A stretch of DNA of 43,870 nt, taken from positions 1 to 43,870 of the forward strand of contig CATKZW010000025.1 of assembly GCA_949841465.1 (NCBI GenBank), in the 5' to 3' direction. The translations under genes and the position numbers were made by a program. The DNA is from an uncultured Oscillospiraceae bacterium (lineage in GTDB: Bacteria; Bacillota; Clostridia; Oscillospirales; Oscillospiraceae). Every line of letters starts with the position of its first letter. The first letter of the stretch is position 1. The notes beneath the pieces were generated by a model that was not told the DNA's origin, searched no databases, and saw nothing but the letters and a program-made list of their open reading frames with translations. Of this stretch, positions 32,680-40,953 are shown piece by piece.

Positions 32680-32708
32680 TTGACTTTTGTTGTTAAAATT
32701 GCTATATT
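32680..32708 (+). promoter_or_regulatory. Promoter of the LytTR regulator-kinase operon
   Basis: TTGACT (32680-32685), a 17-base spacer and TATATT (32703-32708) form a near-consensus housekeeping promoter. It is followed by AGGAGG and the regulator ATG at 32735. It faces away from the divergent lipoprotein promoter, with the LytTR boxes between them. Confidence 0.75.
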
Positions 32709-32734
32709 GAATAGGAGGAAGGAGGCGGGCAGAC

Positions 32735-33445
32735 ATGATCGATATTGCCATTGTGGAGGACAACCGGGAGCAGGCCGCGGCGCTGGAGGGCCATATCAAA
32801 GCCTACGCCGCTGACCATAAATTGTCTGTCTCCGTCTCGATCTTCTATGAACCTATTACTTTTTTGGAAAAATACTCCCCGTTCCACATCGTGTACATGG
32901 ACATCATGATGCCCATGCTCAACGGCATGGACGCGGCCAGGCTGCTGCGGGAAAAGGACGAAAAGGTGATCCTCATTTTCGTCACCACCATGCGCCAGTA
33001 CGCCATCCAGGGTTATGAGGTGGCCGCCTCCGATTTCATCGTCAAGCCGGTGGCCTACCCGGAGTTCGCGCTGAAATTCACCAAGGTGCTGGCCAGGCTG
33101 GAGCACGTGATGCCTCCCGACGTGCTCATCCGCACTGACACCAGCTTTGTGCGCCTCTCGCCCCGTGATATCCGCTATGTGGAGGTCAAGGGACACCACT
33201 GCGTCTATCACACTATCAGCGGGGAATACCGCCAATACCAGACCATGAAAAGCGCGGAGTCCGCCCTGGCGGGGCAGGGCTTTGTCCGCTGCAACAGCTT
33301 CCTGCTGGTCAACCTGGCCCATGTGGACCGCATCGACGGCATGAACGTGATTGTGGGCGGGGAACCGCTCCAGATCAGCCACCCCAAACGAAAGGCGTTT
33401 ACCGATGCCTTTGTCCGATTTATGGAGACGCAGCGTTATGAGTGA
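32735..33445 (+). CDS. LytTR-family response regulator
   Basis: This 236-residue response regulator has a receiver domain (1-120) with the acidic pocket E8-D9, the phosphorylation site D56 in IVYMDIMMP, the conserved Thr in LIFVTTM and Lys in DFIVKPV. The C-terminal LytTR DNA-binding domain (about 130-232) shows the typical FVRLSPRDIRYVEVKGHHC, QGFVRCNSFLLVNLAHVDRI and PKRKAFTDAFVRFM segments. This is the AgrA/VirR/LytR type that binds spaced direct repeats. It is co-transcribed with the kinase, overlapping it by 8 bases. Its promoter space contains a matching repeat pair, and another lies before the GH78 operon, so it probably activates both surface-glycosidase operons. Confidence 0.92.
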   Translation: MIDIAIVEDNREQAAALEGHIKAYAADHKLSVSVSIFYEPITFLEKYSPFHIVYMDIMMPMLNGMDAARLLREKDEKVILIFVTTMRQYAIQGYEVAASDFIVKPVAYPEFALKFTKVLARLEHVMPPDVLIRTDTSFVRLSPRDIRYVEVKGHHCVYHTISGEYRQYQTMKSAESALAGQGFVRCNSFLLVNLAHVDRIDGMNVIVGGEPLQISHPKRKAFTDAFVRFMETQRYE

Positions 33446-34796
33446 TTGGATTGCGGCCTCTACAAATTCGTATACCATGCAGAGCGTCAACCTGATGCTG
33501 ACCTACTGGGAATGCTATATCTGCATCGCCCTGTTTGCCCGCAGGTTTGAGCGGCGGGAGTTTTTCTTTGTTCGGGTTATCCTCACTTTGCTGGAGGGGA
33601 TAGTCCTCTGCTACCTCCTGGCCATCTGGTATACGGAGGCGGGTTCTCTCCTGGTGCGGGTGCTGTGCTATTCCGCCATCACCGTGCTGAACTTCACCGC
33701 CCTCATATTCTGCTGGAAGGACGATCTCCAGGAGATGATGCTGACCTTCTGCTCCAGCATGGCGGCCTATCAGTTTACCAACAAGCTCTACCCCCTGCTG
33801 CAAAACCTGCGGGGGATCAACGACCGGGAGACGCTGGCACTGCTCCACTCCGGTCCCGAGATATCGAATCTGGACTGGGCCGTGTTTTTCGCCTTCCACC
33901 TGGCCGTCATCATCCTGCTGTCCGTGTTTTTCGCACCCAAAAACCGGCTGGTCCACAACCGGCGCACCACCCGCAACGTCATCATCCTCTCCATCGCCAC
34001 GGTGACGCTGGTAAACATCCTGATCTGCGTCTCCCGGGTGTTCGAGGGGGAGAGCCCCATGCTCAACGTCGTAACCAAGGTGCTCTATGTGGGGTTCAGC
34101 TTCACCATCCTCACCATCTGCGCAGGCATCTTCTCCCAGAGCGAGCAGGAGGAGCAGATCGGCATCCTTCATCAGCTCTGGCGGCAGGACCGGGCGCAGT
34201 TCGAGTCCGTCAAGGCCAACATGGACGTCATCAACATGAAGTGCCACGACCTGAAGCACATCCTGGACAAAATCGAGGATAAGCTCACCGGGGAGGAAGC
34301 CGCCTCCCTCCGGGAGGCCATCCAGTTCTATGACGCCAACATCAAAACGGGCAATGAGGTGCTGGACGTGGTGCTGTGCGAAAAGGCCATGACCTGCCAG
34401 AAAAGCGGCATCTCCTTTTCCTGCATGGCCGACGGCGGCAGGCTGGACTTCCTCACCCCGGTACAGACCTACACCCTGTTTGGAAACATCATCGACAACG
34501 CGGTGGAGGCCGTGAAGTCCCTCCCGCTGGAGGAGCGGGTGATCTCCCTCTCCTGCTGGGAGGAAAAGGACGCGCTGGTGGTCGAAGAATCCAACTATTT
34601 CAGCGGCAGGCTGGAGCTGGATCACGGCCTGCCCGCCACCAGCAAGGGGGACAGCTCCCGCCACGGCTTCGGCACAAAAAGCATCCAGTATATCGCGGCG
34701 CAGTACGGCGGCACAATGGATATCAGGGTTGTGGACAATATGTTTTTCCTCACCATCCGTTTTCCCCTTGGGAAAAACAGTGATAAAACTGCGTAG
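33438..34796 (+). CDS. GHKL-type sensor histidine kinase (AgrC/HPK10-like)
   Basis: This 452-residue kinase begins at the ATG at 33438 inside the end of the regulator gene. The N-terminal half (to about 230) is a multi-helix membrane sensor of roughly six segments. The dimerisation region has MKCHDLKHILDKIEDKL with H270 as the likely phospho-acceptor, and the ATPase has the N-box GNIIDNAVEAV (N354) and a G-box in SSRHGFGTKSI (G410, G412). This is the HPK10 group, which usually senses peptides or membrane signals. The gene is coupled to the LytTR regulator by an 8-base overlap and ends at a bidirectional terminator. What it senses is unknown; no signal-peptide precursor gene is visible nearby. 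The open frame upstream of 33438 lies within the regulator and is rejected. Confidence 0.9.
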   Translation: MSDWIAASTNSYTMQSVNLMLTYWECYICIALFARRFERREFFFVRVILTLLEGIVLCYLLAIWYTEAGSLLVRVLCYSAITVLNFTALIFCWKDDLQEMMLTFCSSMAAYQFTNKLYPLLQNLRGINDRETLALLHSGPEISNLDWAVFFAFHLAVIILLSVFFAPKNRLVHNRRTTRNVIILSIATVTLVNILICVSRVFEGESPMLNVVTKVLYVGFSFTILTICAGIFSQSEQEEQIGILHQLWRQDRAQFESVKANMDVINMKCHDLKHILDKIEDKLTGEEAASLREAIQFYDANIKTGNEVLDVVLCEKAMTCQKSGISFSCMADGGRLDFLTPVQTYTLFGNIIDNAVEAVKSLPLEERVISLSCWEEKDALVVEESNYFSGRLELDHGLPATSKGDSSRHGFGTKSIQYIAAQYGGTMDIRVVDNMFFLTIRFPLGKNSDKTA

Positions 34797-34839
34797 CACA
34801 AAAGGGCGGGGCCGCTTATGCGGCCCCGCCCTTTTGTGC
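34796..34839. terminator. Bidirectional intrinsic terminator
   Basis: A 20-bp perfect GC-rich stem (34796-34815 with 34820-34839) with a TTAT loop lies between the kinase stop and the end of the GH78 gene. AAAA/TTTT pairs sit near the base of the stem on each side, so it can stop transcription from both converging operons. Confidence 0.85.
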
Positions 34840-34843
34840 AGTC

Positions 34844-37258
34844 CTATTGGATGGTGAGGATGTACTCGCCAGCCTGGGTGACGGCCACCTGGTTCCCGTC
34901 CACCCGGCAGTCCCCGCCGGTGACGGTGATATCCGTGCCCATGCCCTCCGGCACGATGATCGTCCCTGCGGCGTCGATGGCGTTCACGGTGAGCGTTTTC
35001 CCCTCCGCCGTGGTCTCCAGCTTCACGCCGATCTCCCCCTTGGGCGTCCAGACGGTGCAGTCAAAGCTGTCCAGGGCGGCGCAGGGTGCGATCTCGTATT
35101 CTTCAAACCCTGCCGCAGTGGGGCGGACGCCGGCGGCGTACTTGGACAGGATGTACAGCGGTGCGGCGGTCCAGCCGTGGTTGACGGTGCCGGTCTCCCC
35201 GTCGAAGGTCTCCCACAGGGTGTCGTACTCGTCCTGGAGCATGGGGGCGTAGCGCTCCCGCATCCGCTGGAGGGCCAGATCCGTCCGTCCCATGACGCAC
35301 AGGGCCTCCAGCACGTACTTCTCAGTGAAGGGGCTGGCCTCATAGGTGTTCATGATGACGTTGGTGATGAGGGCGTAGTCCTCCTCCCCTGCCAGGCCGG
35401 ACAGGGCCAGCATGGCGTTGGCGCGGTCGTCCACATACTTGCTGTCCGGGCTCTTGAAACCCTCCTCGGTGTAGTAGGCGGCCCGCCAGTTTTCCTTCAT
35501 GGCGTCCATCCGCTCGGTGAGGAATTCGGTGTCCTCGGTGACGCCCAGCTCGTCGGCCATGGATTTGGTGACGTTGAGGGCATAGTAGTAGATGCCCGCC
35601 TGGAGCAGCTGGGTGTCGATGCAATCCCCCCAGTCGTTCCACGTCCACGAGCCCTCCCGGTACACCGGCAGGCCGTTTTCCATCTCCACCAGCTTCAGGT
35701 AGTTGAGGAAGGCGGTGCAGTAGGCCGCCGCCGTCTCCCGGTCGCCGGAGTGGAGCCAGTAGTGGTATACGCTGGTCATGAAAATCAGGCTCTGGTTGGG
35801 GATCTCCTGGGGCTTCACGCTGGGGGCCCGGCTGGGGATGGCCCCGTCCGTCCGCGTCCAGGCCACGCAGGCCAGGATGGCCTTTTTCGTCATGTCCAGC
35901 CCCGCCTGGTCATAGCTGTACAGCGCCGCGTCGATCTGGTTGGAGGCGTCCCCCATGTAGGGACCCCGCTCCCGCTCGGGGCAGTCCATATAGGTGTCCC
36001 GCATACAGATGGCCAGGGTGTTGAGGGATTCCTGCCACAGCTGGTCCAGCCCCGCGTCGGAGGAGCTAAACGCCCCCGCCCATTCGCCGTTGAAGCCGCT
36101 GACGCGGTAGCCCAGCCGGGTGAAGGTCACCCCGGCCTCCGCCTCGATGATGAGCTTGGAGCCGCTGCGCCAGGGATAATTCTCATAGCGCTGGGCCCCC
36201 TCGGCGGTGACATAGGTGTCCTTGAAGTTGGGCATATCCTGCTTGTCGGTGTAGGTGTCGGTGTAAAAGGTCAGCTTTTTGCCCGCCGGGGCCTCCAGCT
36301 CGAAATAGGGGGTGAATTGGATGTTGCCCGGCAGCTCCAGCACCAGGGTGGTGTCCTGGGCCAGGGCGCTGCCCACATAGTCCCCGGCGTTGGCGAAGTC
36401 GGTGATCTCCTCAAACTTGATGGGGGCAATCATGGCGGAATAGAGGTCGCCGAAGGGGATGTCCCCGGCCTTGGCAATCAGCGCGGCGCTCTCCCACCCG
36501 CTGTCGTCATAGCCCTCGGCCATGAACTCGCCCAAGTCGTCCCGGGCGTCGAAGTAGACATTGCGCTCAGCCAGCATGGAGGACTGGGTGTAGCCGGGGT
36601 AGTCCGCCCCGGCGGTGACCCGGTTCTTGTAGCCGGTGTGGCGGGCGGCCTTCCAGGAGCTGTCCGAGCATATAGATACGCCCCCGGCATCCATTTCAAA
36701 AATCAGCCCCGCCTGGGTGTACTCGTCCCCCTCCTCGTCCAGGAGGACGGGGACGATGGAGCCGTCCCCGGAGCGGCCGTTGAAGGCTGCCAGCAGGGCG
36801 ATGGTGTTCTCCCCCTGCTTCAGGTCGGTGAGCTCCACCGTGTCATAGTAGCTGTCGTAGGGGGTTGGGCCCCGTTTCAGTGAACCGTCCAGCACCACCA
36901 GCTCCCCGTTAACCCACAGCACGTATTTGTCCACGGCGGAGATGAACGCCGTGGCGGAGGGGACGGCCTGGTCCAGGGTGAAGGTCTTGCGGAAGGCCAC
37001 ATAGCTGTCCTCCGAACAGCCCTCCGTCCAGATCCAGTCAGCCGTCCAGTCCGTCTTTTTGCAGCCCTCAATGCTGTCCAGATACAGCAGGTCGGAGCGG
37101 TCGGGCGCGCCCCGGTCCGGAACAGTGGCTTCCCCCTCCACAGGAACGGAAGGGCTGGGCGTGGCATCCCCTCCGCTGTCGCACCCGGCCAGCAGCGCGA
37201 GGATGGAGGCTGCGCAGAGAAGCAGCGCGGCGCCCCGTTTGAACCAGTTCTTTTTCAT
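34844..37258 (-). CDS. GH78 alpha-L-rhamnosidase, surface lipoprotein
   Basis: This 804-residue lipoprotein has a basic N-terminus and hydrophobic core ending in the lipobox LLAGC (C26), followed by a Ser/Pro linker. Residues about 70-300 hold jelly-roll modules (WTADWIWTEG, VDKYVLWVNGE). The (alpha/alpha)6 barrel has DTYMDCPERERGPYMGDA (425-438), the catalytic-site motif of GH78 rhamnosidases, then SWTWNDWGD and VNHGWTAAP, with a C-terminal beta-domain. It should cut terminal alpha-L-rhamnose from glycans or glycosides outside the membrane. The ATG at 37258 has AGGGGGAA in front and lies 40 bases after the upstream gene. It is the second gene of the LytTR-box operon and ends at the shared terminator. 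Confidence 0.87.
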   Translation of the reverse strand: MKKNWFKRGAALLLCAASILALLAGCDSGGDATPSPSVPVEGEATVPDRGAPDRSDLLYLDSIEGCKKTDWTADWIWTEGCSEDSYVAFRKTFTLDQAVPSATAFISAVDKYVLWVNGELVVLDGSLKRGPTPYDSYYDTVELTDLKQGENTIALLAAFNGRSGDGSIVPVLLDEEGDEYTQAGLIFEMDAGGVSICSDSSWKAARHTGYKNRVTAGADYPGYTQSSMLAERNVYFDARDDLGEFMAEGYDDSGWESAALIAKAGDIPFGDLYSAMIAPIKFEEITDFANAGDYVGSALAQDTTLVLELPGNIQFTPYFELEAPAGKKLTFYTDTYTDKQDMPNFKDTYVTAEGAQRYENYPWRSGSKLIIEAEAGVTFTRLGYRVSGFNGEWAGAFSSSDAGLDQLWQESLNTLAICMRDTYMDCPERERGPYMGDASNQIDAALYSYDQAGLDMTKKAILACVAWTRTDGAIPSRAPSVKPQEIPNQSLIFMTSVYHYWLHSGDRETAAAYCTAFLNYLKLVEMENGLPVYREGSWTWNDWGDCIDTQLLQAGIYYYALNVTKSMADELGVTEDTEFLTERMDAMKENWRAAYYTEEGFKSPDSKYVDDRANAMLALSGLAGEEDYALITNVIMNTYEASPFTEKYVLEALCVMGRTDLALQRMRERYAPMLQDEYDTLWETFDGETGTVNHGWTAAPLYILSKYAAGVRPTAAGFEEYEIAPCAALDSFDCTVWTPKGEIGVKLETTAEGKTLTVNAIDAAGTIIVPEGMGTDITVTGGDCRVDGNQVAVTQAGEYILTIQ

Positions 37259-37298
37259 TTAAATTCCCCCTTATCATAATCAGCCAGAAACAGTTCCG

Positions 37299-38351
37299 TC
37301 ACGGGCTCTCCTTCCGCCTCCTAATGCGCCTTGCCCCTATCTTTCGAATCATCAAAACGATCACTGCGATAATAACGATGATGAATAATACTGCAACGCC
37401 CCCTATGATCCACAGCGGCCTAAACGCGGCGCGGTTCTCTTGGATTTCCCCACGCGCACCAAACCGGTACCGCTCCACAGCGGTTCCATCAGGGGATTCC
37501 CCTTCCAACACAAGGACCCACTCGCCCTCTGCCACTTCTTCGGCAAAGACCACTTTGCTTCGGTCGATATTAAGCGCAGGGCGCATATATACAGGGCCGG
37601 TGCCAAACACGTTATCCTGGTTTTCAAAAAAATCCAGGAGCCATCCGTTGAAAAATACAATACCCACATCAATGGGGAAGCTGGGGTCATGTGGGGAGCG
37701 CAGCCACCAGCTGGCCGCAACACCATCAAAGCCTGCGACCCGGGCCGCATTGCCATCAAAGCCATATCTGATGCTGTCGGCTTCCTCCGCTGATAGGAGG
37801 AATATCTTGTCCCCGTCCAAAATATGCTCGGCCGCGTCGAAGTTCACCACCGCCCGCATCCCGCCACCACTATCTGCCGCGGAAAATGGCGTTTCGAATA
37901 TATGCTCTTTGGCAAAAGCCGCGTCAGACTTATAGGTAGGGAGTATTGCAGCCTTCTCAGCTTCCGAAAAAGTCGTTTCAAGAAAGTGGCTGCACCATTT
38001 CTGCGCATCGCTGCCCTGATAGTCGTTGCTTTTCGGGTCGCGCTCGTTTCGGAAAAAGACTCCGCCGCCGGTATCGCCTCCAATCAGGTTTTCACTGAGA
38101 AGGAACATCCCCGGCTCGCCAGCGTTTGTTTTTTCAGAATCCAGCACGCGCCATGCGCCGTCAAAATGGGTTGCGTCATCCGGCGTGCCGAAATAGACCA
38201 GGTCGCCGTCCCTAATGCCAGACAACGGAGCTGTTTGGCCAGCGGCATGGACGGGAACCGGGAAACAGGACAATGCAAGGATGAACCCCAGCAGTATGCT
38301 GGCGGCTCTCCCCAGCGCCATCCTGCTCCTTGTTTTTCCGATACGGTTCAA
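37299..38351 (-). CDS. DUF6273-like secreted protein with C-terminal membrane anchor
   Basis: This 350-residue protein has a signal peptide (KTRSRM then a hydrophobic core and PVHAAG). The ectodomain contains DFDGAWRVLDSEKTN-like text (THFDGAWRVLDSE), FLLSENLIGG, SWWLRSPHD and RPALNIDRSKVVF, the pattern of DUF6273, a domain common in surface proteins of Firmicutes with no known activity. A beta-rich stretch and a helix (about 313-338) followed by RKIGARRIRRRK anchor it. The long ORF starts at 38465 without a ribosome binding site; the TTG at 38351 has GGGGAGGAA eight bases upstream and is preferred. It is the first gene behind the LytTR-box promoter and precedes GH78. Substrate presentation or binding is a guess. 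Confidence 0.72.
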   Translation of the reverse strand: MNRIGKTRSRMALGRAASILLGFILALSCFPVPVHAAGQTAPLSGIRDGDLVYFGTPDDATHFDGAWRVLDSEKTNAGEPGMFLLSENLIGGDTGGGVFFRNERDPKSNDYQGSDAQKWCSHFLETTFSEAEKAAILPTYKSDAAFAKEHIFETPFSAADSGGGMRAVVNFDAAEHILDGDKIFLLSAEEADSIRYGFDGNAARVAGFDGVAASWWLRSPHDPSFPIDVGIVFFNGWLLDFFENQDNVFGTGPVYMRPALNIDRSKVVFAEEVAEGEWVLVLEGESPDGTAVERYRFGARGEIQENRAAFRPLWIIGGVAVLFIIVIIAVIVLMIRKIGARRIRRRKESP

Positions 38352-38506
38352 TACCGATTCCTCCCCTGTTGCGCATAGGATGCAGCCCAAACGCCCGGTG
38401 GGCGGAATCTGCTCCGCCGCTGCCGCAGATATGCGCGGAAATAAGCCGTCTGCCTGTTTTGACATTGGGCGTTGATCTTGGTGCTTCCCTAAAATGCCCG
38501 GCTGTA

Positions 38507-38535
38507 ATTATACATATTGTTACATAACTAAGAAA
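38507..38535 (-). promoter_or_regulatory. Promoter of the DUF6273-GH78 operon
   Basis: On the minus strand a consensus -10 TATAAT (38507-38512) has a 17-base spacer to a poor -35 (TTTCTT, 38530-38535). The LytTR box pair begins six bases further upstream. A good -10 without a -35 is typical of an activated promoter. Confidence 0.7.
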
Positions 38536-38540
38536 CGGCA

Positions 38541-38574
38541 AACGCACAGCCTTGCCCTTTGACCGCATAACCTT
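38541..38574 (-). promoter_or_regulatory. Second pair of LytTR-type direct repeats
   Basis: AACGCACAGCCTT (38541-38553) and ACCGCATAACCTT (38562-38574), as read on the plus strand, start 21 bp apart, the same as at 32625-32658; the latter repeat is identical to one of that pair. The distance from the pair to the -10 box is 28 bp at both loci. This ties the GH78 operon to the LytTR regulator at 32735. Confidence 0.75.
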
Positions 38575-38592
38575 TTTCGCCCATCAACAACA

Positions 38593-38627
38593 AACGGGGC
38601 AAGCGGCATCAAACCGCTTGCCCCGTT
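38593..38627 (-). terminator. Intrinsic terminator of the SDR gene
   Basis: AACGGGGCAAGCGG (38593-38606) pairs with its complement at 38614-38627 around seven bases, a 14-bp stem. On the minus strand it is followed by the moderately T-rich TGTTGTTGATG. It lies just after the SDR stop and shields the LytTR-box promoter beyond it. Confidence 0.7.
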
Positions 38628-38634
38628 CAGGCGT

Positions 38635-39492
38635 TCAATGCGTTCCTGCTATGGTGCTGTCTGCGCCCATATTTTCGACGCTCACAAGCTCCGGATGCTT
38701 CCAGCTGGATACGTTCTGATGCCCCGCGCTCAGGGCTCCGTCCACCGGAATAGCCGCCCCTGTAATATACCGGGCCAAATCACTGGCGAGGAATAGGGCC
38801 AGCGCCGCACATTCCGCCGGGTCGCCCAGATGGCCGGCAGGACAGTCCTGGGCAAAAAAATCCATCGCCTGCTGGGGCGCGTTCCCAAAGATGCTGGTTT
38901 TTGTGTAGCCGGGACAGATGGCATTGACCGTGACGCCGTACATGGCGTAGTCAAGCGCTGCCGCTTTGGTCATGCCGATCACCCCGTATTTGGTGGCCGT
39001 ATACAGCGCCTGTCCTTTCTGGGGCACCAATCCCGCCACAGAAGCCACATTGATGATAAATCCTCCGTGACTATGGGATTTGAAGATCGCTTCGGCGCCG
39101 TATTTCATCCCGGCAAATACGCCTTTGCTGTTGAGATCGAAAATTTTGTCGTAGTCCTCCATCCCGTACTCATGCAGCGGCGTGCCGCCCATACCGATGC
39201 CGGCGTTATTGACGATGCCATCCAGCCGGCCAAAGCGCTCCACAGCGGTTTCCACGAGACGGCGAATGTCATCCGCGCTTCTGCAATCGGTCTGTACAAA
39301 GACCGCCTCGCCGCCGTTGGCGCAGATACCGTCTGCTGCCGCCTGCCCCCGCTCACTGTCGCGGTCTGCGCAGACCACCTTCATTCCATGCGCGCCATAG
39401 ACACCGGCAATCGCATTCCCGATGCCGCTGCCTGCACCAGTCACGATTACCGCTTTCCCTTGAACGCTGTTGAAATTCATCATTTCTCCCAT
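38635..39492 (-). CDS. Short-chain dehydrogenase/reductase
   Basis: This 285-residue classical SDR oxidoreductase has the nucleotide-binding TGAGSGIG motif (18-25), D44 after strand 2 (VVCADRD, favouring NAD), NNAG at 95-98, catalytic S151, and Y164 with K168 in YTATKYG. ICPGYTKT and GAAIPVDGAL near the end are typical. It is cytoplasmic and oxidises or reduces an alcohol or sugar, substrate unknown. The ATG at 39492 has AAGGAGG about eight bases upstream; an ATG four codons on is possible. It is divergent from a TetR-family gene across about 200 bases, so that regulator probably controls it. It ends in a terminator and is not part of the GH78 operon. Confidence 0.88.
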   Translation of the reverse strand: MGEMMNFNSVQGKAVIVTGAGSGIGNAIAGVYGAHGMKVVCADRDSERGQAAADGICANGGEAVFVQTDCRSADDIRRLVETAVERFGRLDGIVNNAGIGMGGTPLHEYGMEDYDKIFDLNSKGVFAGMKYGAEAIFKSHSHGGFIINVASVAGLVPQKGQALYTATKYGVIGMTKAAALDYAMYGVTVNAICPGYTKTSIFGNAPQQAMDFFAQDCPAGHLGDPAECAALALFLASDLARYITGAAIPVDGALSAGHQNVSSWKHPELVSVENMGADSTIAGTH

Positions 39493-39690
39493 GATTGAAT
39501 CCTCCTTGCCTGCCTATTTATGCGTCTGGTGCAGCAAAATAAGACATTTGACTGTTTTGTCATCAAGTATTGATTTTGATGCTGAATCACAGTATAATAA
39601 CTCTCGCCACCAGGGGCAACCGTCAATATTTCAGACCATGTTGAGTTTAGCGACACACCGTTTTGTCCTGTTGATGAAAGGAGCACCGAC
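39493..39690. promoter_or_regulatory. Divergent SDR/TetR control region
   Basis: This AT-rich space has a good plus-strand promoter for the TetR gene: TTGATT (39570-39575), a 17-base spacer and TATAAT (39593-39598). Inverted repeats lie next to it: CATCAA/TTGATG across 39561-39581, and TGAC/GTCA near 39550-39563. These are candidate operators where the TetR protein could block its own promoter and that of the SDR gene. No firm minus-strand promoter is apparent. Confidence 0.55.
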
Positions 39691-40254
39691 ATGAAATGTG
39701 ATCCGCGCGTTCGCTACACCCAGATGATTATTAAAAAAGCATTTTTAGAGCTTTTGCAGCAGAAGCCCATGAGCAAAATCACAGTACGGGAGATCTGTGA
39801 TCGCGCCGAAATCAATCGGAGCACCTTCTATAAACACTACCTGGACTGCTATGACCTGCTGGATAAGCTCAAGGAGGAAGCACTGGCCCAGCTTGATGAA
39901 TTGATCCTTGATATGGAGGAAAATGGGGAAATGTCTGTCCTCCTGGCCGTTTTGCAAACCCTGAAAGATAATGCCGACACGTTTAAGCTGGCAGCTTCGG
40001 ACGTCGGCCGCGAGGAGTTTATCCGTCAGGCCGTACAGCGGGGCTACCGATATTTGAATTTATACATATCGATCTCGCCCGAGCGGCAATGGGACGATGG
40101 CAAAAAAACGATATGTTACGCTTTTCTGACCGGCGGCATCAGCAGCGTCATTGAACATTGGATGTTATGCGGCTGCGTTGACCCGCCGGAACAAATCGCC
40201 TCTGCGATCCTGGAATTAGGGGGAATCCTGACTGCAGGGTTGGCGGAGAAGTAG
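39691..40254 (+). CDS. TetR-family transcriptional regulator
   Basis: This 187-residue regulator has an N-terminal helix-turn-helix (TVREICDRAEINRSTFYKHY, about 30-50), a classical TetR motif, and an alpha-helical ligand/dimer domain. The C-terminal half (LTGGISSVIEHWM, PEQIASAILELGGIL) resembles the TetR_C_7-like group found in many Firmicutes. The ATG at 39691 has AAAGGAG upstream. It is divergent from the SDR gene, and the shared region carries inverted repeats, so local repression of the SDR in response to a small molecule is likely. Confidence 0.88.
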   Translation: MKCDPRVRYTQMIIKKAFLELLQQKPMSKITVREICDRAEINRSTFYKHYLDCYDLLDKLKEEALAQLDELILDMEENGEMSVLLAVLQTLKDNADTFKLAASDVGREEFIRQAVQRGYRYLNLYISISPERQWDDGKKTICYAFLTGGISSVIEHWMLCGCVDPPEQIASAILELGGILTAGLAEK

Positions 40255-40417
40255 CTGCCACTGACGCGCTCAAAGACAGGAGTTGACTTTCCAACTACTG
40301 CAGCTAGTCTGACAGGCGGTCACAGCCTCCGGATGGGAACGGCACCACTTATATTAGGCATAGTGATAGAGCTCATAGGCTGACAGCGCGCCTTTGTCCG
40401 CTAAAGCACACAGGGGC

Positions 40418-40862
40418 TTAATAAAGCCGTTTAGCGAGTTCATCCACCTCTTCGGCGCCTAACTCGGTCAGAAATTCGTCCAGGGGGAGTTGGGTGAAGT
40501 CAAACTCATGGATCACCGCGCTCTCGAACTCGTCCAGGCTGCTGTGGAACCGCTGGGCCAGCGTTTTACTGGCTGTGCGGCCGATCAGGGGGATGTCCAT
40601 GGCGATGAGCTTTTCCAGCTTGGCCTCGGACAGCCCCTCAATGTGGGGGATGATCATGTTTCGCTTGGGCACCAGCACCCGGCTGAGCAGAAAGGGTTCG
40701 CTTCGAGATCATGTGCTTGCAGGGGCAAAACCCCAGTTCACGCAGCTTTTTCAGCTTTTCAGATTTGCCGGGCAGTTCGTCGAAGCCTTCCAGCACGTTG
40801 AATGGCATGAAGGTCACCCGTCACCACCAGCCGTCCCTTGTAGGGGAGCTGGGAGGGGATGC
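40418..40862 (-). pseudogene. ligA: Decayed NAD-dependent DNA ligase gene (ligA remnant)
   Basis: Three frames of the minus strand carry consecutive pieces of a LigA-type ligase. About 40807-40862 gives IPSQLPYKGRLVVTGD, the adenylation-domain strand with KG. About 40690-40815 gives FNVLEGFDELPGKSEKL. The frame at 40418-40678 gives NMIIPHI joined directly to EGLSEAKLEKLI and IPLIGRTASKTLAQRF, which shows a large internal deletion of the OB-fold and zinc regions. Downstream (about 40355-40437) a further shifted frame reads ADKGALSAYELYHYA, of unknown origin. No catalytic lysine region is left. Such ligase genes are common in conjugative elements of gut Clostridia, and the other fragments nearby fit that. 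It is non-functional. Confidence 0.72.
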
Positions 40863-40880
40863 CGGTGGCAGGAATTACAT

Positions 40881-40909
40881 TTGCAAAATAGTTACAAAAC
40901 GGTTACAAT
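40881..40909 (+). promoter_or_regulatory. Promoter of the LysM-CAP gene
   Basis: TTGCAA (40881-40886), a 17-base spacer and TACAAT (40904-40909) lead to the gene starting at 40954. The segment GTTACA occurs twice within it (40891-40896 and 40902-40907). Confidence 0.6.
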
Positions 40910-40953
40910 CCATTTGTCCCTGCAAATCCCAACCGCATTAGGAGGTACATACC

